Source: Mycobacterium deserti (GTDB lineage: Bacteria > Actinomycetota > Actinomycetes > Mycobacteriales > Mycobacteriaceae). Taken from it: a stretch of 64,000 nucleotides of DNA. The stretch covers positions 499,304 to 563,303 of the forward strand of contig NZ_JAODWD010000001.1 in the NCBI RefSeq assembly GCF_025345615.1, read 5' to 3'. The position numbers were made by a program, and so were the translations under genes. This document shows, piece by piece, positions 39,290 to 51,151 of this stretch; position 1 is the stretch's first letter, and each line of letters starts with the position of its first letter. A model generated the notes under the pieces. It did not search any database and was not told the origin of the DNA. It worked only from the letters and a program-made list of their open reading frames with translations.

Positions 39290-40087
39290 GTGCATGGCCC
39301 AGGTGAGGTGTTCGGGGGCTACGTCATCGAAGGTGTCCTCGGCCACGGCGGTTACGCGACGGTGTATCGAGCCCGCCACGGCTCGGCCTCCGGCGGCGCG
39401 GTGGCCCTCAAGGTGCTCGACGAGCAACACCGGCACCTGGCCCAACTCGCCCGCCTCCGCCGCGAATTCGACTTCGCCCACCGGCTCGACCACCCGCATG
39501 TGATCACGGTGTACGAGCGCGGGGCGGGCTGGTTGTCCATGGAGGTGGTATCCGGCGGCAACGCGGCGGCCCTGCCGACGGTGCCGGATCGGCTTGCCGC
39601 ACTGACGCAGATCGCCGACGCACTGGACTACATCCACAACCACGGCATCGTGCACTGCGACGTAAAGACGGCCAACATCCTTGTGCACCAGGACTTCAGA
39701 CGCGACGGCGCGGTGCTCATTGACTTCGGCGTGGCATGCGCTGTCACCGACGACATCGGCTATCAGGCCGACCACATCGAGGCGTCCATACCCTACTCGG
39801 CTCCCGAACTGCTCACCGGCCACGCGCCGAGCGGCGCCACCGACGAGTACGCGCTGGCGTGTACCGCCGTCGAACTGCTTACCGGCACAACGCCGTTCAC
39901 CGCGGACAGCCGACTGGGCCAGATACGCGCGCACCTGCACAGCGCGCCGCCGCGGCGATCTCGCGAAATCGACTGGCTGCCACGGGTTTTCGACGCGATA
40001 CTGGCCAAGGCGATGGCAAAGCGTCCACAGGACCGCTATCGGTCCTGCCGCGAGTTCATATCGATGGTCGCCCGTGCGCTGCGCTGA
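39290..40087 (+). CDS. Small soluble Ser/Thr protein kinase (non-RD)
   Basis: 265 residues, a kinase domain with almost nothing else. Gly-rich loop [14 protein letters not shown] (residues about 18-31), ATP Lys in [12 protein letters not shown], catalytic loop [15 protein letters not shown] (HCD where RD kinases have HRD), DFG as [10 protein letters not shown], the APE motif as YSAPELLTG, and [18 protein letters not shown]. There is no membrane helix or PASTA domain, so it is cytosolic, unlike PknA/B. GTG 39290 has TACGCT 6 nt upstream. It interrupts the conserved ispE-ksgA neighbourhood. Its substrate is unknown; the non-RD catalytic loop means it may not depend on activation-loop phosphorylation. 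Confidence 0.88.
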   Translation: MHGPGEVFGGYVIEGVLGHGGYATVYRARHGSASGGAVALKVLDEQHRHLAQLARLRREFDFAHRLDHPHVITVYERGAGWLSMEVVSGGNAAALPTVPDRLAALTQIADALDYIHNHGIVHCDVKTANILVHQDFRRDGAVLIDFGVACAVTDDIGYQADHIEASIPYSAPELLTGHAPSGATDEYALACTAVELLTGTTPFTADSRLGQIRAHLHSAPPRRSREIDWLPRVFDAILAKAMAKRPQDRYRSCREFISMVARALR

Positions 40088-40093
40088 GTGAGC

Positions 40094-43078
<2,985 letters not shown>

Positions 43079-43102
43079 GCCCACACCATAAGCTGACCCC
43101 AA
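43079..43102. promoter_or_regulatory. 24-bp divergent promoter: tatD and metG -10 boxes share TA
   Basis: Minus TATGGT (43090-43085) is 6 nt before tatD GTG 43078; plus TAAGCT (43089-43094) is 8 nt before metG ATG 43103. The TA at 43089-43090 belongs to both hexamers. Only 24 bp separate the two start codons. Confidence 0.65.
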
Positions 43103-44686
43103 ATGGCTAATCACTCTCCCGGGGCGCAGGCGCCCACCCAAGGGGTGCCGTTCTACATCACCACCGCGATCGCCTATCCCAACGGCAGCCCGCACATCGG
43201 GCACGCATACGAATACATCGCCACCGACGCGGTAGCGCGGTTCAAGCGACTGGACGGATACGACGTCCGGTACCTGACGGGCACCGACGTGCACGGGCAG
43301 AAGATGGCCGAGACCGCCGCGGCCCAGGGCATTCCGACCGCCGAGTTGGCCCTGCGCAACTCCGACGTGTTCCAGCGGATGCAGGAGAGGCTCAACGTCT
43401 CGTTCGACCGCTTCATCCGCACGTCGGACGCCGACCATTTCGAGGCGTCCAAGGAGATCTGGCGGCGGATGAACGATGCCGGCGACATCTACCTCGATTC
43501 GTACAAAGGGTGGTACTCGGTGCGCGACGAAGGATTCGTCACCGAGGCCGAAACCACCGTCGGCCCCGACGGAGTGCGGGTGGCCACCGAGACCGGCGCC
43601 CCGGTGACCTGGACCGAGGAACAGACCTACTTCTTCCGGTTGTCCGCCTACACCGAGCGTCTCCTCGCGCACTACGAGACGCACCCCGAGTTCATCGAGC
43701 CGAACGTGCGACGCAATGAGGTGGTCAGCTTCGTCTCCGGCGGGCTGCGCGACCTGTCGATCTCGCGCACCACCTTCGACTGGGGCGTGCCGGTGCCCGA
43801 CCATCCCGATCACGTCATGTACGTGTGGGTCGACGCGTTGACCAATTACCTGACCGGCGCGGGCTTTCCGGACACGTCGTCGGAGTCGTTCCAGCGGTTC
43901 TGGCCTGCCGATCTGCACATGATCGGTAAGGACATCATCCGATTCCACACCGTCTACTGGCCCGCATTTCTGATGTCGGCCGGTATCGAGTTGCCGCGAA
44001 GGGTGTTCGTGCACGGGTTCGTCCTCAACCGCGGCGAGAAGATGAGCAAGTCGGTCGGCAACGTCGTCGACCCGATCGCTTTGATCGACGCGTTCGGAGT
44101 CGACCAGGTGCGCTACTTCTTTCTTCGCGAGGTGCCGTTCGGCCAGGACGGCAGCTACAGCGAAGACGCGATCATCGGGCGTATCAACGCCGATCTGGCC
44201 AACGAGTTCGGCAACCTGGCGCAGCGCTCGCTGTCGATGGTCGCCAAGAACCTCGACGGCGCGGTTCCGGCGCCCGGTGAGCTCAACGCTGACGACACCG
44301 CGCTGCTGGAGGCCGCCGACGGGTTGATGCAGCGGGTGCGCGGGCATTTCGAGGCGACGGCCATGCACCTTGGGCTGGAGGCCATCTGGTCGGTGCTCGG
44401 CGCGGCCAACCGCTACTTCTCGGCGCAGGAGCCGTGGGTGTTGCGCAAGTCGGACTCCGACAGCGACCAGGAGCGGTTCCGCACGGTGCTGTTCGTGACG
44501 CTCGAGGTGGTGCGCATCGCTGCGCTGCTGAGCCAGCCGGTGATGCCGGACTCGATGGGCAACCTGCTCGACCTGCTCGGAGCGCCGCAGGACCGGCGGA
44601 CCTTCGCCCATATCGCCGACCGGCTGACACCGGGTACGCCCTTGCCCGCCCCGGCCGGGGTGTTCCCGCGCTACCAGGTGCAGTGA
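43103..44686 (+). CDS. metG: Methionyl-tRNA synthetase
   Basis: 527 residues, class I synthetase. HIGH motif as [18 protein letters not shown] (residues 15-32), the CP domain without zinc knuckles (mycobacterial type), [16 protein letters not shown], and the KMSKS loop [15 protein letters not shown] near residue 312, followed by the anticodon-binding helical domain ([15 protein letters not shown]). It lacks the C-terminal dimerisation domain found in E. coli MetRS. ATG 43103 lies 8 nt after TAAGCT. It is divergent from tatD. Confidence 0.94.
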   Translation: MANHSPGAQAPTQGVPFYITTAIAYPNGSPHIGHAYEYIATDAVARFKRLDGYDVRYLTGTDVHGQKMAETAAAQGIPTAELALRNSDVFQRMQERLNVSFDRFIRTSDADHFEASKEIWRRMNDAGDIYLDSYKGWYSVRDEGFVTEAETTVGPDGVRVATETGAPVTWTEEQTYFFRLSAYTERLLAHYETHPEFIEPNVRRNEVVSFVSGGLRDLSISRTTFDWGVPVPDHPDHVMYVWVDALTNYLTGAGFPDTSSESFQRFWPADLHMIGKDIIRFHTVYWPAFLMSAGIELPRRVFVHGFVLNRGEKMSKSVGNVVDPIALIDAFGVDQVRYFFLREVPFGQDGSYSEDAIIGRINADLANEFGNLAQRSLSMVAKNLDGAVPAPGELNADDTALLEAADGLMQRVRGHFEATAMHLGLEAIWSVLGAANRYFSAQEPWVLRKSDSDSDQERFRTVLFVTLEVVRIAALLSQPVMPDSMGNLLDLLGAPQDRRTFAHIADRLTPGTPLPAPAGVFPRYQVQ

Positions 44687-44700
44687 CCTGGGTCACGTTC

Positions 44701-44727
44701 TGTCACGGTCGGGCAGCGGCCGGTGTC
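44701..44727 (+). promoter_or_regulatory. ECF41-type promoter-like motif 1
   Basis: TGTCACG (44701-44707), 16 nt, then TGTC (44724-44727), with the first gene of the cassette at ATG 44736. Spacing and sequence match the copy at 46913. ECF41 promoters are known to be TGTCACA-like -35 plus CGTC-like -10 elements (from memory), so this is probably the autoregulated promoter of the first cassette. Confidence 0.65.
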
Positions 44728-44735
44728 TTGAGGGC

Positions 44736-45974
44736 ATGAACGAAAACAACACACCAGACACCTCGCGGCTCGCCGCGGCTACCAAGGTCGTCGTCATCGG
44801 CGGCGGCTACTCCGGAACACTGGCGGCCAACCAACTGCGGTTGCGCGGCGACGTCGACATCACGCTGGTCAACCCCCGCCCGAAGTTCGTCGAGCGGATC
44901 CGCCTGCATCAACTGGTGGCCGGCAACTACGACGCATGCGTCGACTACGGCACCCTGCTCGGCGAGGGCATCCGACTTGTCGTGGACACCGCGACCCGCA
45001 TCGACAGGGCACGCAGCGTGGCGCTGGCGTCGGGACGAGAGTTGGACTACGACTACGTCATCTACGCGGTCGGCAGCACCGGCGCCGTCCCGGCGTCCGT
45101 ACCGGGCGCGGCCGATTTCGCCTATCCGGTAGCAGAATTGGAGCAGGCGCAGCGAGCGCGTGCCGCAATCGACAAGTTGCACCAGGACGCACCGGTCACG
45201 GTGGTCGGGGGCGGGCTGACCGGTATCGAGGTCGCCACCGAGCTCGCCGAGCAGGGTCACAAGGTGACGTTGGTCTGCGGCGGTCAACTGGTGCCGTCGC
45301 TGTCCGCGGCGGGCCGGCGATCGGTCGCCAAAGTGCTGGCCAAGCTGCGGGTCGCGGTGCTCGAGGCCGACGTCGTGACCGAGGTCCGCTCCGACGCTGT
45401 GGTCTTCGCCGACGGCGCCGTGCGCCCGAGCGCGCTGACCATCTGGACCGCGGGCTTCGGCGTGCCGGAGCTCGCGGCCGCCAGCGGCCTGCGCACCGAC
45501 GCGATGGGCCGGCTACTCACCGACGAGACGCTCACCAGCCTGGACGACCCCCGCATCGTCGCCGCGGGTGACTGCGCCGCCCCGTCGGGCGACCCACTGC
45601 GGATGTGCTGCGCCACGGCCTCTCAGCTGGGTCCGCAGGCGGCCAACACCGTGCTGAGCCGGATCGCGGGCGCCGAACCCGCGCCACTGGAGTACGGCTT
45701 CGCCGGGAACTCGTGCACCAGCTTGGGCCGCCGCGGCGGCATCGTGCAGTTCGGCCGCAGTGACAATACGACGATGAACGCGTACCTCGGCGGCCGCGCG
45801 GGCGCGATCGTGAAGGAGGCCATCTGCAAGGGCACGATCTTGGGCCTGCGACTCCAGGCCCGCAGACCCGGCTCGGCGTACTGGTACAAAGGCGGTCCAC
45901 GGCCTGAGAAGCCGGCGTTCGGCGATGAGCGCTCGCGCGAAGAGCAACACACCGAGGTGGTCACGGGAACGTGA
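44736..45974 (+). CDS. FAD-dependent NADH dehydrogenase-like oxidoreductase (cassette 1)
   Basis: 412 residues. FAD motif VVVIGGGYSGTLAANQLR near residue 18, the second dinucleotide motif VTVVGGGLTGIEVATELAE near 147 and the C-terminal FAD contact RIVAAGDCAAPSG near 265. This is the pyridine nucleotide-disulfide/NDH-2 class, with no redox-active Cys pair and no membrane anchor. Homologous along its length with the gene at 46991. It overlaps the ECF41 sigma gene by GTGA, so the oxidoreductase and sigma factor are co-translated. ECF41 loci are usually linked to oxidoreductase, carboxymuconolactone-decarboxylase or epimerase genes, so it is a likely target or partner. Confidence 0.9.
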   Translation: MNENNTPDTSRLAAATKVVVIGGGYSGTLAANQLRLRGDVDITLVNPRPKFVERIRLHQLVAGNYDACVDYGTLLGEGIRLVVDTATRIDRARSVALASGRELDYDYVIYAVGSTGAVPASVPGAADFAYPVAELEQAQRARAAIDKLHQDAPVTVVGGGLTGIEVATELAEQGHKVTLVCGGQLVPSLSAAGRRSVAKVLAKLRVAVLEADVVTEVRSDAVVFADGAVRPSALTIWTAGFGVPELAAASGLRTDAMGRLLTDETLTSLDDPRIVAAGDCAAPSGDPLRMCCATASQLGPQAANTVLSRIAGAEPAPLEYGFAGNSCTSLGRRGGIVQFGRSDNTTMNAYLGGRAGAIVKEAICKGTILGLRLQARRPGSAYWYKGGPRPEKPAFGDERSREEQHTEVVTGT

Positions 45975-46885
45975 CGACGACCGGCTCGACCGGCGGCGAA
46001 CACGCCGAGCGGTTCACCCACCTGCGCCCCCTGCTGTTCACGATCGCCTACGAGATCCTGGGTTCGGCAACCGAATCCGACGACGTGCTGCAGGACAGCT
46101 ATCTACGGTGGGCCGATGTGGACCTCGCGACGGTGCGGGACACCAAGTCCTATCTGGCTGCGCTGGTGACCCGTCAGGCGCTCAACGCCAGGCGCGAGAG
46201 CGCCCGCCGCCGTGAGGACTACATCGGGCCGTGGCTGCCCGAGCCGCTGCTCCTCACAGAAGACGATGCCTCCACGGATCTGGTTCTCTCCGAATCGGTT
46301 TCGATGGCCATGCTGGTGCTGCTCGAAACGCTCACCCCGGACGAGCGCGCGGTGTTCGTCCTGCGGGAGGTCTTCGGCTTCGACTACGACGAAATCGCCT
46401 CCGCGGTCGGGAAGTCCGCGGGCACGGTGCGGCAGATGGCGCACCGTGCCCGCGAGCACGTGCATGCCAGGCGTCGGCGGTTCGGACCCGTCGACGCGAA
46501 GTGGACGGCACAGATCACCGACCGATTCCTGACCGCGGCACACACCGGCGACGTAGAGGGTTTGCTCTCGCTCCTCGCGCCGGACGTCACGTGGACGGCC
46601 GACCACGGCGGCAAGGCCAGGGCCATACGGCGGCCGGTGGTGGGCGCCAAGAAGGTGGCGGCCCTCATCGCCCAGTTCTTCCGGGCGGCGCCACAAGCCG
46701 TGCCCGACATTCGCTTCGAGACGGCGACCTACAACGGCGCCCCAGCGGTCATCGCTTACAGCGGCGGCCGGGTCCAAGGCATGTTCCTGGTCGAGGTCAT
46801 CGAGGGCAAGATCACCAACTTCTACGCCGTGGTGAATCCGGACAAGCTCGGCGGGATCACGGTCCCCCGCGCGATCAGCCGGTAG
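45971..46885 (+). CDS. ECF41-group RNA polymerase sigma factor (cassette 1)
   Basis: 304 residues from GTG 45971. Sigma-70 region 2 LLFTIAYEILGSATESDDVLQDSYLRW (residues about 20-47) and region 4 LTPDERAVFVLREVFGFDYDEIASAVGKSAGTVRQMAHRAREHV. The linker contains WLPEP, and a SnoaL-like C-terminal domain follows (ITDRFLTAAHTGDVEGLLSLLAPDVTW) with the ECF41 hallmark NPDKL (VNPDKLGGI); the DGGGK-type motif is present as DHGGK. The family has no membrane anti-sigma factor: the C-terminal domain modulates activity. Paralogous to the gene at 48163. Confidence 0.93.
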   Translation: MTTTGSTGGEHAERFTHLRPLLFTIAYEILGSATESDDVLQDSYLRWADVDLATVRDTKSYLAALVTRQALNARRESARRREDYIGPWLPEPLLLTEDDASTDLVLSESVSMAMLVLLETLTPDERAVFVLREVFGFDYDEIASAVGKSAGTVRQMAHRAREHVHARRRRFGPVDAKWTAQITDRFLTAAHTGDVEGLLSLLAPDVTWTADHGGKARAIRRPVVGAKKVAALIAQFFRAAPQAVPDIRFETATYNGAPAVIAYSGGRVQGMFLVEVIEGKITNFYAVVNPDKLGGITVPRAISR

Positions 46886-46912
46886 TGACGTCGGCCACAC
46901 CGGCGGCAAACC

Positions 46913-46939
46913 TGTCACACTCTCGATGTGCGCGGTGTC
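46913..46939 (+). promoter_or_regulatory. ECF41-type promoter-like motif 2
   Basis: TGTCACA (46913-46919), 16 nt, TGTC (46936-46939), upstream of the second cassette (ATG 46991). The TGTCAC core, 16-nt spacer and TGTC are identical to motif 1. Likely recognised by one or both ECF41 sigma factors, giving autoregulation or cross-regulation. Confidence 0.65.
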
Positions 46940-46990
46940 TCAAGGCCAGACCGGCTCAACGGTGAGCTGGAAGACCGAAGGAGACCGTAA

Positions 46991-48166
46991 ATGACCGAAG
47001 GACAGATCCGCGCCGTCGTGATCGGCGGTGGCTACGCCGGCGTGATGGCCGCCAACCGGCTGTGCAGCACCGACGGGGTCGCCGTGACCCTGGTGAACCC
47101 GCGCGCGAAATTCGTCGAGCGGATCCGGCTGCACCAGCTGGCGATCGACAATGACGACGCGACCGAGGACTACGCGACCGTTCTCAACGCCGGCGTCCGC
47201 CTCGTCGTCGACGGAGCCGAGCGCATCGATGCCGCGGCGCGCCGTGTCGAGCTGACCTCCGGCGGATCGCTCGAGTACGACTATCTGGTGTATGCCGTCG
47301 GCAGCACCGGCGCCGTGCCCGACTCGGTGGCCGGGGCTCGCGAATTCGCCTATCCGCTCAGTGAACTCGAGCAGGCGCAGCGGTTGCAGTCCCGGCTGGC
47401 CGACGTCCCCTTGTCGGCACCGATCGTCGTCGTCGGCGGCGGCCTGACCGGCATCGAGGCGGCCTCCGAGTTCGCCGAAGCGGGACGTTCGGTGACCCTG
47501 GTCGGCGCCGCGCTGGCGCCGTCGCTGAGCAAGCCCGGCCGTCGTTCGGTGGCCAAGCGGTTGCGCAAGCTCGGGGTCGAGGTGATCGAGGACTCGGTCG
47601 CCGCGGTGACCGCGGACGCGGTTGTTCTCGCGAGCGGACGGGCACTGCCAAGTGCGGCGACCGTCTGGACGGCCGGTTTCGGAGTGCCCGACCTGGCTGC
47701 GGCCAGCGGACTGAGCACCGACGCGCTGGGCCGGCTGTTGACCGACGAAACGCTCACCAGCATCGACGATCAGCGGATCGTCGGCACCGGCGACGCGGTG
47801 TCGCCGTCGGGCCTGCCGTTCCGGATGAGCTGCCAGGCCAGCCTGCCGCTGGGCGCGCAGTCGGCCAACACGGTTCTGAGCCGGATCGCGGGCACCGAAC
47901 CGGCCGGTATCAGCGTGCCCATGACGGCGCAGTGCATCAGCCTCGGCCGCGGAGCGGGCACACTTCAGTTGCAGCACAAGGACGACACCCCGGTGGGCAT
48001 CTACATCGGCGGCAAGGCGGGCGCTTTCATCAAGGAGCAGGTGTGCCGGTGGACCCTGAAATGGATGGCCGGCGAAGCGGCGAAGCCGGGCTCGTACAAG
48101 TCGCAGAAGGGTCCCGACCGCGGCCCGCAACTGACCGAGGCCGCGGCGGTGGTGTCGAGCCGATGA
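46991..48166 (+). CDS. FAD-dependent NADH dehydrogenase-like oxidoreductase (cassette 2)
   Basis: 391 residues. FAD motif VVIGGGYAGVMAANRLC near residue 9, VNPRAKFVERIRLHQLAIDN (the same segment as in cassette 1), the second nucleotide motif IVVVGGGLTGIEAASEFAE near 140, and RIVGTGDAVSPSG. Clearly a paralogue of the gene at 44736, lacking its charged C-terminal tail. ATG 46991 follows a GAAGGAG site. It overlaps the second sigma gene by ATGA (48163-48166). Retention of the same two-gene order argues for duplication of the whole unit. Confidence 0.9.
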   Translation: MTEGQIRAVVIGGGYAGVMAANRLCSTDGVAVTLVNPRAKFVERIRLHQLAIDNDDATEDYATVLNAGVRLVVDGAERIDAAARRVELTSGGSLEYDYLVYAVGSTGAVPDSVAGAREFAYPLSELEQAQRLQSRLADVPLSAPIVVVGGGLTGIEAASEFAEAGRSVTLVGAALAPSLSKPGRRSVAKRLRKLGVEVIEDSVAAVTADAVVLASGRALPSAATVWTAGFGVPDLAAASGLSTDALGRLLTDETLTSIDDQRIVGTGDAVSPSGLPFRMSCQASLPLGAQSANTVLSRIAGTEPAGISVPMTAQCISLGRGAGTLQLQHKDDTPVGIYIGGKAGAFIKEQVCRWTLKWMAGEAAKPGSYKSQKGPDRGPQLTEAAAVVSSR

Positions 48167-49068
48167 ACACGCGGCCGGGTGACGAACACGCCGAACGGTT
48201 CACGTTGCTGCGACCGCTGCTGTTCACGATCGCTTACGAGATCTTGGGCAGCGCAACGGAATCCGACGACGTGCTGCAGGATAGCTACCTGCGCTGGGCC
48301 GAGGTGGATCTCGCGGCGGTGCACGACACGAAGGCCTACCTCGCCCAGCTCGTCACCCGGCAGTCGCTCAACGTGCTGCGGGCGCAGTCCCGCAGACGTG
48401 AGGACTACATCGGCCCGTGGCTGCCCGAGCCGCTGCTGCTCGAGACCAAGGATGCCTCCACTGATGTGGTGCTGGCCGAGTCGGTTTCGATGGCGATGCT
48501 GGTCGTGCTCGAGACGCTGACCCCCGACGAGCGCGCGGTCTTCGTGCTGCGCGAGGTGTTCGGTTTCAGTCACGACGAGATCGCCTCGACGATCGGCAAG
48601 TCCGCGAGTGCGGTGCGCCAGATGGCGCACCGCGCGCGCGAGCACGTGCAGTCGCGCCGCAAGCGCTTCGAACCCGTCGACCCGAAGATGTCGATGGAGT
48701 TGACGACGCGGTTCTTCACGGCGGCATCGACAGGAGATGTCGACGGGCTACTGGAGATGCTCACCGAGGACGTGGTGTGGACCGCCGACAGCGACGGCAA
48801 GCGCAGCGCGGCCCGTCGACCCATCCTCGGCGCCGAGAAGGTCGCCAGGGTGATCATCGGTCTGGTGCGCGTCGCCGGGGAGAACGGCCGCATCGAGCCG
48901 GCCATGTACAACAACTCCCCCGCGCTCAAGCTCTACCTCGGCGACAGCTTCGAGGGCATCGTCACCGTCGAGATCACCGAGGGGCGCATCTCGCACTTCT
49001 ACGCGATGCGCAACCCTGACAAGCTCGGCGGCGTGGACATCCCGCGGGAGATCAGCCGTAGCGTCTGA
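48163..49068 (+). CDS. ECF41-group RNA polymerase sigma factor (cassette 2)
   Basis: 301 residues, strongly similar to the gene at 45971. Region 2 LLFTIAYEILGSATESDDVLQDSYLRW is identical there by eye; region 4 is LTPDERAVFVLREVFGFSHDEIASTIGKSASAVRQMAHRAREHV. WLPEP linker and NPDKL (RNPDKLGGV) are kept, but the DGGGK-type site reads DSDGK instead of DHGGK. The C-terminal SnoaL-like domain (LTTRFFTAASTGDVDGLLEMLTEDVVWT) has diverged more than the DNA- and polymerase-binding parts, hinting that the two sigma factors keep the same promoter specificity but sense different signals (inference). Confidence 0.92.
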   Translation: MNTRPGDEHAERFTLLRPLLFTIAYEILGSATESDDVLQDSYLRWAEVDLAAVHDTKAYLAQLVTRQSLNVLRAQSRRREDYIGPWLPEPLLLETKDASTDVVLAESVSMAMLVVLETLTPDERAVFVLREVFGFSHDEIASTIGKSASAVRQMAHRAREHVQSRRKRFEPVDPKMSMELTTRFFTAASTGDVDGLLEMLTEDVVWTADSDGKRSAARRPILGAEKVARVIIGLVRVAGENGRIEPAMYNNSPALKLYLGDSFEGIVTVEITEGRISHFYAMRNPDKLGGVDIPREISRSV

Positions 49069-49080
49069 CAAGCTGACACG

Positions 49081-50334
49081 GTGCTGATCGAGTGGCTCGG
49101 CGACCTGGGCGGCGCCCCGTCGGTGCTGCGGGCCGTCGCCGCCTCTGCCACACGTCTGAGACTGCCGCCGCCCGCCGCATTGATCGGCGACTGGTTCGAC
49201 TCCGGTGCCGTCATCGCACCCTCGGTCCCGATGGCCCCTGTCGGGGTGTCCGAGGTGTTCGAGGTGGGCGCAGGCTCGGCCGTTGAGGCGGTCGGCGGCG
49301 GGTGGTTCGGCTACCTGTCATACCCCGACGCGGCTGCCGACGGGCGGGGACCGCGGGTGCCCGAGGCTTGCGGTGGCTGGTCGGACTGCGTGCTACGCCA
49401 GGACCGCGACGGTCAATGGTGGTTTGAGAGCCTTACGGACACAACGGTTCCGGGCTGGGTGGCGGACGCCTTGGCCGAGCAGCCGTCACCACGGCCGGCG
49501 CACATCGCCTGGAGCGGGCCGGATCAGGCGAAGCACCGCCGCGGTGTGCTGGCGTGCCTGGAGGCGATCGCGGCCGGTGAGGTCTACCAGGCATGCGTGT
49601 GCACGCAATTCAGCGGCCGGATCGACGGCACACCGATCGACTTCTTCGTCGACGCGGTGGCGCGCACGTCGCCGGCACGCGCCGCCTATGTGGCGGGCGA
49701 ATGGGGCGCGGTGGCGTCGCTGTCGCCGGAGCTTTTCCTGCGACGTCGCGGCAGCGACGTGACGTCGAGCCCGATCAAGGGCACCCTGCCGCGCCACGCC
49801 GACCCCGCGGAGTTGCGTGCGTCGGTCAAGGACGTCGCCGAGAACATCATGATCGTCGACCTGGTGCGCAACGACCTCGGCCGGGTGGCGCTGACGGGCA
49901 GCGTGACGGTTCCGGAGTTGTTGGCGGTTCGTCCGGCACCCGGCGTGTGGCATCTGGTGTCGACGGTGGCAGCGCGCGTCGACGTGGACGTGCCGATGGC
50001 CGCGGTGCTCGACGCGACGTTCCCGCCGGCTTCGGTCACCGGCACGCCGAAGACACGCGCCCGCCGACTACTGGCCGGATGGGAGTCGCATCGGCGTGGA
50101 GTGTATTGCGGCACAGTAGGTTTGGCCTCTCCCGTCGCGGGGTGCGAGCTGAACGTCGCGATCCGGACGGTTGAATTCGACGCCTCGGGCAACGCGGTGC
50201 TCGGTGTCGGCGGGGGAATCACGGCCGATTCCGATCCCGACCGCGAGTGGGACGAATGCCTGCACAAGGCGGCGGCGATCGTCGACGCCTCAGCCGCGAG
50301 CCCGCAGGACGGCGTCGTACAGCTCGCGCCGTGA
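49081..50334 (+). CDS. pabB: Aminodeoxychorismate synthase component I
   Basis: 417 residues from GTG 49081. It makes 4-amino-4-deoxychorismate for folate from chorismate and ammonia. Chorismate-binding domain: IAAGEVYQACVCTQFSG, ASLSPELFLRRRGSDVTSSPIKGTLPRHADPAE, where Lys of P-I-K-G-T is diagnostic of PabB (Ala in anthranilate synthase), then NIMIVDLVRNDLGRVALTGSVTVPELL and FPPASVTGTPKTRARRLLAGWE. Its 3' end overlaps the end of rsmI by 45 nt in convergent orientation. The place matches M. tuberculosis pabB (Rv1005c), as I recall. Confidence 0.93.
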   Translation: MLIEWLGDLGGAPSVLRAVAASATRLRLPPPAALIGDWFDSGAVIAPSVPMAPVGVSEVFEVGAGSAVEAVGGGWFGYLSYPDAAADGRGPRVPEACGGWSDCVLRQDRDGQWWFESLTDTTVPGWVADALAEQPSPRPAHIAWSGPDQAKHRRGVLACLEAIAAGEVYQACVCTQFSGRIDGTPIDFFVDAVARTSPARAAYVAGEWGAVASLSPELFLRRRGSDVTSSPIKGTLPRHADPAELRASVKDVAENIMIVDLVRNDLGRVALTGSVTVPELLAVRPAPGVWHLVSTVAARVDVDVPMAAVLDATFPPASVTGTPKTRARRLLAGWESHRRGVYCGTVGLASPVAGCELNVAIRTVEFDASGNAVLGVGGGITADSDPDREWDECLHKAAAIVDASAASPQDGVVQLAP

Positions 50335-51126
50335 GGGGGCGCCGGGGTGCGCGGACACCACCTGCGCGCACGCATCTTTGACGCGGGCACCGTCGGCGAG
50401 GAGTTCATTGACCTCGGCCACCAGCGTCTCCAGATCGGCACGCGGCGTCGCGCCGGCCAGCACGACTGTGATCTCGCCGAGCACGCCGTCGGCCGCCCAT
50501 TCGGCGAGTTCGCCCAGCGAACCGCGGCGGATCTCCTCGTGCGTCTTGGTCAGCTCCCGACAGACCACCGCTCTGCGCTCGGGTCCCAGCACGTCCACGG
50601 CGCTGGCGAGCGTGTCGGCGAGCCGCCTGGGCGACTCGAAGAACACACACGTGCGGGCCTCGGCGGCCAGCTTGGTCAGCCAGGCAGCGCGCGCGCCGTG
50701 CTTGCGGGGGGCGAAACCCTCGAAGCAGAACTTCTCCGACGGCAGGCCCGAGACCGCCAACGCGGTGGTGACCGCCGACGGACCCGGCAGGCAGGTGATG
50801 GCCAACCCCGCCTCGACGCACGCGGTGACGAGGCGGTAGCCGGGGTCACTGATCAGCGGCATGCCCGCGTCGCTGACCAACAGGACCGTCGCACCGCGGC
50901 GGATCTCGTCGACCAGCGCGGGCACCCGCGTCGCCTCGTTCTGGTCGTACAGACTGACCACGCGGCCGGTCATGGTGGCGCCGACCGCGGTGGCCAATGT
51001 GCGGATCCGGCGGGTGTCCTCAGCGGCGACGACGTCCGCGCTCTTCAGCGCGTCGACCAGCCGCGCCGACGCGTCCGACGGCTGGCCGAGCGGCGTGGCG
51101 GCGATACGCAGTCGGCCGGTGCTCAT
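50290..51126 (-). CDS. rsmI: 16S rRNA 2'-O-ribose C1402 methyltransferase
   Basis: 278 residues, tetrapyrrole-methylase fold. It methylates C1402 in the ribosomal decoding centre. N-terminal RIAATPLGQPSDASARLVDAL (the normally Gly-Asn position is Gly-Gln here), AAEDTRRIRTLA, VLLVSDAGMPLISDPGYRLV (the conserved S-D-A-G-x-P-x-I-S-D-P-G motif) and FFESPRRLADTL. ATG 51126 has TAGGCT (51139-51134, minus strand) 7 nt upstream. It is divergent from pmt, with 25 bp between start codons. Confidence 0.92.
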   Translation of the reverse strand: MSTGRLRIAATPLGQPSDASARLVDALKSADVVAAEDTRRIRTLATAVGATMTGRVVSLYDQNEATRVPALVDEIRRGATVLLVSDAGMPLISDPGYRLVTACVEAGLAITCLPGPSAVTTALAVSGLPSEKFCFEGFAPRKHGARAAWLTKLAAEARTCVFFESPRRLADTLASAVDVLGPERRAVVCRELTKTHEEIRRGSLGELAEWAADGVLGEITVVLAGATPRADLETLVAEVNELLADGARVKDACAQVVSAHPGAPSRRELYDAVLRARG

Positions 51127-51151
51127 GGCCGACAGCCTACGATCGAGAACC
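51127..51151. promoter_or_regulatory. 25-bp divergent promoter: rsmI and pmt -10 boxes share TA
   Basis: Minus TAGGCT (51139-51134) is 7 nt before rsmI ATG 51126; plus TACGAT (51138-51143) is 8 nt before pmt GTG 51152. The TA at 51138-51139 is common to both hexamers. This repeats the tatD/metG arrangement. Confidence 0.65.
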
